Shown here one piece after another: positions 1 to 6,163 of a stretch of DNA of 20,336 nucleotides (position 1 is the first letter of the stretch; every line of letters begins with the position of its first letter). Source of the DNA: a virus; the IMG/VR virus record IMGVR_UViG_3300002460_000202, positions 1 through 20,336 of that record; one strand, written 5' to 3'. A program made the position numbers and the translations under genes. The notes beneath the pieces are model-generated. The model did not search any database. It had not been told where the DNA came from and saw nothing but the letters and a program-made list of their open reading frames with translations.

Positions 1-1
1 C

Positions 2-187
2 AAAGACCAAGAATACAAAGAGGATAAAGTCAAACTCCAAAATGTCATCTTAGAAATGGAAGCCAAAATCGCTATGCTGAAGGGGGCATTGGAGAAGATT
101 ACCAAGCACAACGAGTCCATCGAGTACTTTGGATATGAATTTGAGATTGCCAAAGAAACCTTAGCCAAACTAAGAGGTGAGGAATAA
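2..187 (+). CDS. 3' end of an unknown protein, likely coiled coil (partial)
   Basis: An open frame enters from the left edge and ends at TAA 185-187, giving 61 visible residues. The sequence is rich in Lys, Glu, Leu and Ile with heptad-like spacing (for example LQNVILEMEAKIAMLKGALE), which suggests an alpha-helical coiled coil. The stop overlaps the next start (TAATG), so the two genes are probably translationally coupled. The N-terminus lies outside the window. I do not recognise a family; many phages carry short helical proteins of this kind in their early or middle regions. Confidence 0.6.
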   Translation, partial: KDQEYKEDKVKLQNVILEMEAKIAMLKGALEKITKHNESIEYFGYEFEIAKETLAKLRGEE

Positions 188-384
188 TGAAGAACTCCAA
201 GGACTATACAATTAAATTCGACATAAGCTCTGATGATAAAAAAATCCTTATCATGCTACGTTCTATAGGAAAGTATCTATACAATAACTGCAATAAGCTC
301 TTAAAGATGCAAGCTAAATCAGAGACTTGGTCTTGGAAATCGTGTAAGAAAACATGGAAACAGAACAAAAGGAGTCACAAATGA
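187..384 (+). CDS. hypothetical basic phage protein, 65 aa
   Basis: ATG 187 follows a good purine-rich ribosome site (GAGGTGAGG) and shares a base with the preceding stop. The 65-residue product is Lys-rich, particularly at its C-terminus (KSCKKTWKQNKRSHK). Its centre is a hydrophobic/basic stretch (ILIMLRSIGKYLYNNCNKLL) that could be an amphipathic helix. There is no signal peptide and I recognise no domain. The stop overlaps the next gene by ATGA at 381-384, so it belongs to the same transcript. Basic composition fits a nucleic-acid or membrane contact, but that is only a guess. Confidence 0.65.
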   Translation: MKNSKDYTIKFDISSDDKKILIMLRSIGKYLYNNCNKLLKMQAKSETWSWKSCKKTWKQNKRSHK

Positions 385-1046
385 GCCTAAAAGATGACTT
401 TGATTCATTTGGAGAAATCACGATTAGCTGTGTGATATTGGTATTAGGCTTATTGGTTTGTAACCTGGCCTATGCTGAGGGAAAGGCAAGTGTGTGGTTT
501 GGCTGGCAACATACGGTCTCTTCTCAGTATGGAGAGTCTTACGTGGCGGGCGGCAGATCTGAAGCTATGGTTTACGAGGGCTTAAGCCTGGCCATCGAAT
601 ATGAGTACCATGGGCCGACGGCTCATGAATTCAAGGCTGATAACCCAGGTTCCTATGGGGATCTCTCAGGTCATGCGGTGCTTGGGGAGATTATCTACTA
701 TCCAAGAATCAAGATAAAGAGCATTCAGCCCTACCTCTTTGGTGGGCTTGGGTGGTCCTGGTGGGAATTTGAGCGTGAGGCAAGCCTTGCAGAAGCTGAC
801 ATCCAGGTGAAGCTTGGGGATTCATTCGCTAAGAAGGTAGGAGTTGGGATCGAATGGCCACTAGGTAATGGCTGGCTCCTTGGGATGGAATGGTCTTACT
901 TTCATAGCTATGTTCCAAAGGACTCATTTTATGAGGCCGATGGATCTTATGCCAATGTACTCGGGGATGATGCGTCCCACGGCGGTAGAATCAAGGTGGG
1001 CCAAGAAGAGACCAACCTTGTGGCAGTCATTAAGAGAACTTTCTGA
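381..1046 (+). CDS. secreted outer-membrane beta-barrel-like protein
   Basis: I chose ATG 381 because AGGAG at 370-374 lies 6 nt upstream and the codon overlaps the previous stop (ATGA); an upstream in-frame ATG at 354 lacks such a site. The 221-aa product has a hydrophobic segment at about residues 13-30 that ends in a signal-peptidase-I-like site (NLAYA then EGK). The rest alternates polar and hydrophobic or aromatic residues in strands typical of an 8-stranded barrel (ASVWFGWQHTV, PYLFGGLGWSWWEF, WLLGMEWSYF). It ends in Phe (AVIKRTF), like the BAM-recognised C-terminus of outer-membrane proteins. The fold resembles OmpA/OmpW-type small barrels, but I cannot assign a named family. In a phage this points to a Gram-negative host and a role in host-surface alteration or superinfection exclusion, which is inference. 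Confidence 0.75.
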   Translation: MSLKDDFDSFGEITISCVILVLGLLVCNLAYAEGKASVWFGWQHTVSSQYGESYVAGGRSEAMVYEGLSLAIEYEYHGPTAHEFKADNPGSYGDLSGHAVLGEIIYYPRIKIKSIQPYLFGGLGWSWWEFEREASLAEADIQVKLGDSFAKKVGVGIEWPLGNGWLLGMEWSYFHSYVPKDSFYEADGSYANVLGDDASHGGRIKVGQEETNLVAVIKRTF

Positions 1047-1060
1047 ACGAAAGGAAATGT

Positions 1061-1501
1061 ATGGTAGACAAAAAAATATCCGTTAATAATGAATTGTACG
1101 CTGCCCTTGCTTCTGCTGACGAGATCAAGGACGGCTCTGAGTGGTTCGGAAGTCAGTTTGAATCTTTGCAAGCTTCTCGGATGAAGTATCCTGCCGGTAA
1201 GACTTTTAGGATTCACCATCACATTTTGAACCCGAGGACGATTAAAAGGACTCAAGAATCTTTTATTGTGATAAGTGGCAGGCTTGCTGTCGATGTTTAT
1301 GCCAATCCAAAACCTTCTGGCGGGGGTCTTTTTAAAGAACCATTGTTTCTTGGTACTTTAGAAGCCGGGCCGGGTGAAGCTGTATTTATTTATCGCGGGG
1401 GTCACGGGATCAGGGTTTTAGAAGATTGCGTGGCTTATGAAGTGAAAGCTGGCCAATTTTCATATGTTTCAGAGGACAAGGAATTTTTGAACGATGTATG
1501 A
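1061..1501 (+). CDS. cupin-fold protein, probable sugar-nucleotide pathway enzyme
   Basis: This 146-aa single-domain cupin starts at ATG 1061 behind AAGGAA. Cupin motif 1 is seen around residues 52-73: a His cluster at 52-54, Glu66, and the E-x6-G spacing ESFIVISG. Motif 2 is seen at 105-115 (GEAVFIYRGGH, His115). The C-terminus GGHGIRVLED...YEVKAG matches, from memory, cupins that often sit beside DegT-type aminotransferases in surface-polysaccharide clusters. It lacks the RGxHAH-type signature I would expect of FdtA/QdtA/Tyl1a 3,4-ketoisomerases, so isomerase activity is possible but unproven. It overlaps the aminotransferase gene by 8 nt, which supports joint function. Confidence 0.75.
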   Translation: MVDKKISVNNELYAALASADEIKDGSEWFGSQFESLQASRMKYPAGKTFRIHHHILNPRTIKRTQESFIVISGRLAVDVYANPKPSGGGLFKEPLFLGTLEAGPGEAVFIYRGGHGIRVLEDCVAYEVKAGQFSYVSEDKEFLNDV

Positions 1502-2081
1502 ACGCAATACGGTGATAAGGCAGTTTGAAGAGACGATAGCAAAACACTGTGGTGCGCCTTATGGGATTGCGGTCGAGAGTTGTACCGCCGCCTTGTTCCT
1601 GTGTTGTCTGTATCTTAAAGTGAAAGAGGTGACGATCCCGAAGAAAACTTATTTCAGCGTCCCAATGAGTATTATCCATGCAGGTGGTTACGTCAAATAT
1701 GAGGATTTAGATTGGACTGGGGCGTACCAATTAAAGCCATACCCGATCATCGACAGTGCTATGAGATTCAAGAAGAATATGTGTATTCCAGGTACTTTTC
1801 ACTGCCTATCTTTTCACTACGCCAAGCATATTCCCATCGGCAGGGGTGGGATGATTCTTACGGATGACGAAGTGGCCGCCGCATGGTTCAGGGTAATGCG
1901 GAATGACGGTCGGAGAGAGATTCCAAAAGAGAAAGACAATGTAAAACTTTTCGGATGGAACTTTTACATGACTCCAGAACAGGCGGCGCGGGGATTGTCT
2001 TTGTACTACTGGAGAATTTTTAATCATAAAGACCCAGAAGATCTTCCAATGACTCACGGCGATATCAGCTATGTTTTCTAA
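1494..2081 (+). CDS. short DegT/DnrJ/EryC1/StrS-family aminotransferase
   Basis: The family uses PLP to aminate a keto group on nucleotide-linked sugars. Visible landmarks are the N-terminal FEETIAKHCGAPYGIAVESCTAAL cofactor region (residues 11-34), the aspartate expected to face the pyridine nitrogen in PIIDSAM (Asp87), and the Schiff-base lysine in SFHYAKHIPIGRGG (Lys111). The start is ATG 1494 with AAGGAA 9 nt upstream. The protein has only 195 residues, while typical members have about 370, so the C-terminal small domain is absent. The frame closes normally and runs into the next gene with an 11-nt overlap, with no obvious frameshift remnant. It may be a minimal form, may dimerise differently, or may be a decayed enzyme. 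Confidence 0.8.
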   Translation: MYERNTVIRQFEETIAKHCGAPYGIAVESCTAALFLCCLYLKVKEVTIPKKTYFSVPMSIIHAGGYVKYEDLDWTGAYQLKPYPIIDSAMRFKKNMCIPGTFHCLSFHYAKHIPIGRGGMILTDDEVAAAWFRVMRNDGRREIPKEKDNVKLFGWNFYMTPEQAARGLSLYYWRIFNHKDPEDLPMTHGDISYVF

Positions 2082-2712
2082 ATACGCTCGATATTACGAT
2101 CTATTTAACCAAAACAAACCCTACAAAAAAGAGATAGAGTTTGTATATCAGTGGGCTAAAAAACCCAGGACTATTTTTGATATTGGACCAGGGACTGGAA
2201 ATTATTGGAAGTTCTACCCAAAAAAAACAGTCCTTTTCGGGGTTGAGAAGTCAAAGTCTATGGCAGATAGGGCAAATGTTGTCGAAGAAATTGTCTGTGC
2301 TGACATAAGGAACTTTAGAATGGAATCTCGATTTGATTGTGCGACTGCTTTGTTTGATGTAATTAACTACATTTCAACAAATGACTGGTGGAAAAATATC
2401 CCTGTAAAAAAAGGTGGATATTTTATATTTGATATTTGGGATAAAGAAAAAGTAAATCAAGACGGATTCATTATAAAAGCAAAAGCAAATGGGACTTCCA
2501 TAAGAATCATTACACCGATCGGCTATGATGGAAAATCTGTGAGGTTGAATATCTCTGTTTTTGAGAATGACCTGCCACAGTTTGAAGAGATCCATCAAAT
2601 GTATGTTTACAGCCACGAAGATATCCTCCGCTTTTGCGGGAAAGAATTTGAAGTTGCCGAGGTGAAACCCACAGAGCGTTGGCAGGCTTGGTATAAATTG
2701 AGGCGTAAATGA
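2071..2712 (+). CDS. class I SAM methyltransferase, DesVI/TylM1-like
   Basis: This 213-aa Rossmann-fold methyltransferase has a clear motif I (IFDIGPGTGN, residues 35-44), an acidic residue ending strand 2 (GVEKS, Glu59) and a motif II/III region (CADIRNF, FDCATALFDVINY). The N-terminal pattern FSKYARYYDLFN and the FEEIHQMYVYSHEDI segment recall DesVI/TylM1-type N-methyltransferases, which methylate the 3-amino group of dTDP-amino-deoxyhexoses. It directly follows a cupin and a sugar aminotransferase, the same trio as in mycaminose/ravidosamine-type routes. Its frame overlaps the aminotransferase by 11 nt and the next gene by ATGA. The region is visibly A/T-richer than its neighbours, which suggests separate acquisition. 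Methyltransferase assignment is strong; the substrate is inferred. Confidence 0.82.
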   Translation: MFSKYARYYDLFNQNKPYKKEIEFVYQWAKKPRTIFDIGPGTGNYWKFYPKKTVLFGVEKSKSMADRANVVEEIVCADIRNFRMESRFDCATALFDVINYISTNDWWKNIPVKKGGYFIFDIWDKEKVNQDGFIIKAKANGTSIRIITPIGYDGKSVRLNISVFENDLPQFEEIHQMYVYSHEDILRFCGKEFEVAEVKPTERWQAWYKLRRK

Positions 2713-3683
2713 AGATCGCTTTGCTTCACCGATACACCCCAGACCGCATAAGCGAGACGAATGCCGCGTATCCGTATCTAGCCGCCAAAGGCATGGACAT
2801 TTTGACTTTCAAGAAGTTTGATAGATTGTCGAGACTGGGTAAGTTTTGGAAAAGCTTACTTTGGATTTTCTACGCGCCGTTCCTAGTTATTGGTAAAGGC
2901 TACGACGTTTTGTATCTCGATGATAGTTATCCTTTCTATCCAGTCCTCGTAAAACTTGCTTCTCCGCGATCTCGTGTCGTCATCCGGCTCGGCGATCTGC
3001 ATCTTATGTATTACTACTCTGGCTGGCTTTATAATTTCCTTCATTTCTTTGAGGAAATCGGCTGGACGGTTGCGGACAAGATTCTTGTTATCTCTCACGC
3101 TATGGCTGAGACTTTAAGAAAAGAAGGCTATCCATGTGAGGTTATTCGTGATCCGGTTGACCCAAAAGACTTCCCGTGGGTTGGCACCAAAGATGACGGA
3201 AATACCGTGATGTTTCATGGAGTTATGACTAAAAACAAGAACCTAGACATGCTCCTTGAAGCCGCCAAGCGAATGCCTAAAACGAATTTCTTGATAATCG
3301 GCGACGGCCCGGATCTTAATCGGTTGCAAAAGATAGCCCCAAGAAACGTATTTTTTGATGGGTGGACACCATTTAAAGATATTTGGCTTAAGATTGCTTC
3401 ATGCTCGGTGGGTGTGGCCTTGCGTAGTGATAACCCCGGCAACGAATATGTCGTCACTTCTCCATTTCTTCAATACGGAATTATGGGCAAGCCATGCCTT
3501 GTAACGCGCCGGAAGGTGTTCGGAGATTATGAATGGCAGTTTTCTGGCGTGGATGAGCTTGTCGAGAAGATAAAAATACTTATGACTAAGCCAGAAGAAG
3601 GCCAGAAGCTTAGAAAATTTGTCTTAGAAAACCACTTGGCAGAGAAAATTGCAGAGCAAATTTTTAGCATTATAAGTAATTGA
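2709..3683 (+). CDS. GT4-family glycosyltransferase (GT-B fold)
   Basis: The 324-aa protein starts in the ATGA overlap at 2709. The N-terminal half has the acceptor-domain opening MKIALLHRYTP and an ILVISHAMAETLRKEGYP segment (about residues 125-142) typical of GT4 enzymes. The C-terminal half has the donor-domain strand VMFHGVMTKNKNLDMLLEA (about 167-185), FLIIGDGPD (194-202), and a stretch resembling the EX7E donor-binding region followed by LQYGIMGKPCLVT (about 255-266). It would move a sugar from a nucleotide donor to a growing glycan on the cytoplasmic side. No signal peptide is evident. It is the last gene before the GGC-pentamer array, which begins 4 nt past its stop. Confidence 0.88.
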   Translation: MKIALLHRYTPDRISETNAAYPYLAAKGMDILTFKKFDRLSRLGKFWKSLLWIFYAPFLVIGKGYDVLYLDDSYPFYPVLVKLASPRSRVVIRLGDLHLMYYYSGWLYNFLHFFEEIGWTVADKILVISHAMAETLRKEGYPCEVIRDPVDPKDFPWVGTKDDGNTVMFHGVMTKNKNLDMLLEAAKRMPKTNFLIIGDGPDLNRLQKIAPRNVFFDGWTPFKDIWLKIASCSVGVALRSDNPGNEYVVTSPFLQYGIMGKPCLVTRRKVFGDYEWQFSGVDELVEKIKILMTKPEEGQKLRKFVLENHLAEKIAEQIFSIISN

Positions 3684-3687
3684 TTAG

Positions 3688-3780
3688 GGCGAGGCATGGC
3701 AAGGCGTGGCGAGGCATGGCAAGGCGCGGCACGGCGTGGCAAGGCATGGCAAGGCAAGGCGAGGCGCGGCGTGGCGAGGT
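3688..3780 (+). repeat. in-phase GGCRH pentamer array, 18 units
   Basis: Positions 3688-3777 are exactly 18 consecutive 5-bp units beginning GGC, with no insertion or deletion, followed by a partial GGT at 3778-3780. The two variable bases are, in order: GA, AT, AA, GT, GA, AT, AA, GC, AC, GT, AA, AT, AA, AA, GA, GC, GT, GA. The fourth base is always a purine and the fifth is never G, and all six allowed combinations occur. A 19-base block recurs at 3688-3706 and 3708-3726, which suggests growth partly by 20-bp duplication. On the + strand every unit starts GG, so the RNA or DNA could form two-tier G-quadruplexes with 3-nt loops. The composition excludes stop codons in all six frames. It is not a CRISPR array. 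Function unknown. Confidence 0.95.
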
Positions 3781-3809
3781 TAATTAAATGACAAATAGGA
3801 GATTTAAAA

Positions 3810-4355
3810 ATGAAAACAATAAAAAGAAAAGTGATATTGAATGGTCTTACGCCGATTTTGTTCGATCGCTACTCAGGAAACAACAAGGAGCAGTTGTCGA
3901 TAATGGAAAAAGCTTATTTCGAGAATCAAAGGATGGTTATACCGTCGACAAACATATTATCATTCTTATCTGCTCAGAACACCGAGAGTGCGCCTCAAAG
4001 AGTAGTAGGGCGTGGATGGAAAGCAGTGGCAAAATCAGCGCAAAGTTATGTTCAAATACACCCGTTTATGATTCCTTTTACAAGAAACGGCAAACAGCTA
4101 ACGCAGGAAAACGCTGATTTAAAAGTCCATTACGCCGTCGCAAAAATTATGAAAGGTAAGTTGGCTATTCCGAACCCAAAAGAGAGGCCGATGCTTGAGA
4201 CTCCGTGGGAGATTGCTTTTGATTTGGAACTTCTTGAAACGCCTGACCTTAACGAAAACCTGCTCAAGAAATTATTTGAGATTGGTGGCGTAGCCATTGG
4301 TCTAGGAACTTTTAGGGGGGTATTTGGAAAATTCAAAGTTACCGAATGGAAATAA
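3810..4355 (+). CDS. unrecognised 181-aa protein with C-terminal glycine-rich loop
   Basis: ATG 3810 has AGGAG (3797-3801) 8 nt upstream. The product starts with a strand-like basic segment (MKTIKRKVILNGLTPILFDR), has a VIPSTNILSFLSAQN segment at about residues 43-57, and ends with EIGGVAIGLGTFRGVFGKFK (about 157-176), a GxG-x-x-R-G-x-x-G-x-F loop followed by a short strand. I do not know a named family. From memory, phage proteins with a C-terminal GIG-R-x-x-YGxF element exist as unannotated single genes. The loop also superficially resembles the glycine-rich loop of RAMP/Cas5-Cas6-Cas7-fold RNA-binding proteins, which is untested. It lies between two glycosyltransferase genes but shows no glycan-enzyme feature, and it directly follows the pentamer array. 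Confidence 0.8.
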   Translation: MKTIKRKVILNGLTPILFDRYSGNNKEQLSIMEKAYFENQRMVIPSTNILSFLSAQNTESAPQRVVGRGWKAVAKSAQSYVQIHPFMIPFTRNGKQLTQENADLKVHYAVAKIMKGKLAIPNPKERPMLETPWEIAFDLELLETPDLNENLLKKLFEIGGVAIGLGTFRGVFGKFKVTEWK

Positions 4356-5178
4356 TCCTTACGCGACCGTCGTAATTTGTACAATGGGCGAACCAAAAAG
4401 AGTTCTTGAGTGTCTTAATGCCCAGACTTTTAGAGACTTTGAGGTTATTGTGGCCTCTGAGAAGGGGATCGTGAATGCACTGAATTTAGCTTTAGGTCGC
4501 GCTAGAGGTGAGATAACAATTCGCATAGACGACGACGTATATTTGCCACCAAGATGGCTAGAAGAGCTTATAAAGCCCTTTTCTGACCCTTGTGTGGCTG
4601 GTGCTACAGGGCCGACATTTGTACCTAGAGAGCTAAGACAGCACAGAGATAGCATAAGGATATGGGAAAATCCAAATAGATTTTTAAAATGGATGACAAA
4701 AACTAATTTCAGACCCCCATATAGCAATGAACTTGCACCGGCGGCGATTTATGATTGTGGGATGGTTTCTTACGATTCAAATTATGAAGAAAGATTTTAC
4801 GAAATAAAAACGATGCCATGTTTTCAGTGTGACCACCTTGAGGGAACGAACTGGGCTATGAGGACTAAGCTCATTCGAGAAGTCGGAGGTTTCAATCCAG
4901 CCTTTGATGGGGTGTGTGAGTGGTTCGACACAGACGTGGAGTTTAAAATAAAGAAACTTGGCTATGTCTTGCGGTATTGTCCAAAGGCTTACCTCTGGCA
5001 CTTGCTTGAATTTAGTCCGAATTACAATGAGCGTTTTGATGGTGTTGGTCGTATAAAGAATTGGATACGATTTCATCGTAGGCACTCAAAGTTTCATTGG
5101 AAGATGGTGGTTTATTTGATGGTGTGGGGAGGGTATTTTATAACAAGGAGATTTAAAAAATTATTTTTTCAATACTGA
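4324..5178 (+). CDS. GT2-family glycosyltransferase (GT-A fold)
   Basis: The only start that keeps the first Rossmann strand (ATVVICTMGEPKRVLECL) is TTG 4324, which has AGGGGGG at 4313-4319. The first in-frame ATG, at 4384, would cut that strand. The 284-aa product shows the nucleotide-binding N-terminus, the metal-binding acidic cluster RIDDDVYLPP (Asp69-71), an acceptor-region EGTNWAMRTKLIREVGGFNP and an aspartate-containing catalytic segment EWFDTDVEFKIKKLGY. The C-terminus is basic and hydrophobic (MVVYLMVWGGYFITRRFKK) and may touch the membrane. It overlaps the upstream gene by 32 nt. It transfers a sugar from a nucleotide donor; linkage cannot be predicted. Confidence 0.87.
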   Translation: MENSKLPNGNNPYATVVICTMGEPKRVLECLNAQTFRDFEVIVASEKGIVNALNLALGRARGEITIRIDDDVYLPPRWLEELIKPFSDPCVAGATGPTFVPRELRQHRDSIRIWENPNRFLKWMTKTNFRPPYSNELAPAAIYDCGMVSYDSNYEERFYEIKTMPCFQCDHLEGTNWAMRTKLIREVGGFNPAFDGVCEWFDTDVEFKIKKLGYVLRYCPKAYLWHLLEFSPNYNERFDGVGRIKNWIRFHRRHSKFHWKMVVYLMVWGGYFITRRFKKLFFQY

Positions 5179-5339
5179 AAAACAAAGAAATCGAAGCAAA
5201 AGCTAGGGAGCTTGGCGGTTATTACACTGCTGAATTTGCCACAGGATATATGATGACACACCATCCAATATTATTTATTTTGGATATTTTTATTCCTGTG
5301 GTGGTTATCTTAGGAATCTTTTTTATATTTTGCAGATGA
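5160..5339 (+). CDS. small single-pass membrane protein with non-standard start
   Basis: An open frame follows TAA 5154-5156 and runs to TGA 5337-5339, where it overlaps the next gene's ATG by ATGA. It encodes a charged helix (KNKEIEAKARELGG) and then one strong transmembrane segment (PILFILDIFIPVVVILGIFF). No ATG, GTG or TTG lies upstream of ATG 5250/5253. An AAGGAG at 5145-5150 sits 9 nt before ATT 5160, and CTG 5175 is another possibility. If translation starts at 5250 or 5253, the product is just the 28-29-aa membrane segment. The coupling overlap and protein-like composition argue that the frame is real; the start is unresolved. The gene lies between two GT2 genes and may anchor or assist them. 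Confidence 0.55.
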   Translation: MIFSILKNKEIEAKARELGGYYTAEFATGYMMTHHPILFILDIFIPVVVILGIFFIFCR

Positions 5340-6163
5340 AAGTATCAGTCATCATCCCCGCCATGAAAGGTCGCGAGGCCATGCTTGCGAAGCTTCTTTC
5401 TACCATCCCAGACAAATACGAAAAGATCGTGGTGGATGATGAGAACCTGCTTTTAGTGGCCAAAAGAAACAAGGGCGCACGACAGGAGAAAGGAGAGTAT
5501 TTACTTTTTATTGATGATGACAATTATTTGGAGGAGGAGCCAAAACCTATAGAAAACGCCTTAGAAATTATAGAACAATCAGGCATTGGAGTTGTCGGCT
5601 TCATAGCCTGCTATTCCGATAAGCCGTGGATAATTGCTGACGGTGGGTCAATGCGAAACTATCTGACAGGGTTTACATCTGGTGTGAATACAAACGCCTC
5701 ATGGCCGAAGTTGGATAAAACGCCTTACGAGGTGGACGAGGTCGCCAATGCTTTTATGATTCGTCGAGAGCTTTTTGAAGAGACAGGCGGCTTTGACGAA
5801 GTGAATTTTCCTATGGATATGAGTGAATCGGATATATGTCTTAGAATTAAGAAAATGGGCTATCGTATAGTTATGAACCCTCGGGCAATTTGTTATCACA
5901 AATCACAGACGTATTCTTGTTTTCCTAACTTCCGAAAGGAGATGTATGCGTACTTTCATGGAAACGGTCGCATTTGTTTTGCGCGAAAGCATTATCATGG
6001 TTTATGTTATTGGGGCCACATTAGCATTTTCCTTCCTCTATTTCTTTGTTTTTATACAGCATCGCTTCTTTGGAGAAAAAACTTCAAAGTAATTATTCCA
6101 TTTTTGGAGGGTGTGTTCGATGGACTACGAGGTCGTAGAACGAATAAATATCAACCGCGCTAA
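5336..6163 (+). CDS. GT2-family glycosyltransferase (GT-A fold)
   Basis: I chose ATG 5336 (ATGA overlap) over the TTG 6 nt upstream. The 275-aa protein opens with MKVSVIIPAMKGREAML and carries a DDD metal cluster in YLLFIDDDNYLEEE (Asp60-62), an acceptor segment VANAFMIRRELFEETGGFDE, and a catalytic acidic region MSESDICLRIKKMGY. A hydrophobic C-terminal stretch, HISIFLPLFLCFYTASLLW (about residues 225-243), suggests membrane association, as in other GT2 enzymes that act on lipid-linked acceptors. The gene runs 44 nt into the following gene. Sugar donor and linkage cannot be read from sequence. Confidence 0.87.
   Translation: MKVSVIIPAMKGREAMLAKLLSTIPDKYEKIVVDDENLLLVAKRNKGARQEKGEYLLFIDDDNYLEEEPKPIENALEIIEQSGIGVVGFIACYSDKPWIIADGGSMRNYLTGFTSGVNTNASWPKLDKTPYEVDEVANAFMIRRELFEETGGFDEVNFPMDMSESDICLRIKKMGYRIVMNPRAICYHKSQTYSCFPNFRKEMYAYFHGNGRICFARKHYHGLCYWGHISIFLPLFLCFYTASLLWRKNFKVIIPFLEGVFDGLRGRRTNKYQPR

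Noticed and set aside
3688-3780. CRISPR array interpretation of the pentamers.
   Set aside because: The unit is 5 bp with no 20-40-bp repeat or spacer structure, and no Cas gene is recognised nearby.
3696-3791. 31-aa Arg/Ala/Gly-rich frame running through the pentamer array (ATG 3696 to TGA 3789-3791), and a minus-strand frame over the same array.
   Set aside because: The GGCRH composition itself excludes stops in all six frames, so open frames here are automatic. No ribosome site precedes ATG 3696.
3788-4117. 109-codon + strand frame that starts in an ATGA overlap and covers the start of the 3810 gene.
   Set aside because: It reads the 3810 gene out of frame, and AGGAG is correctly spaced for ATG 3810 but lies downstream of ATG 3788. 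The product is low-complexity and protein-unlike.
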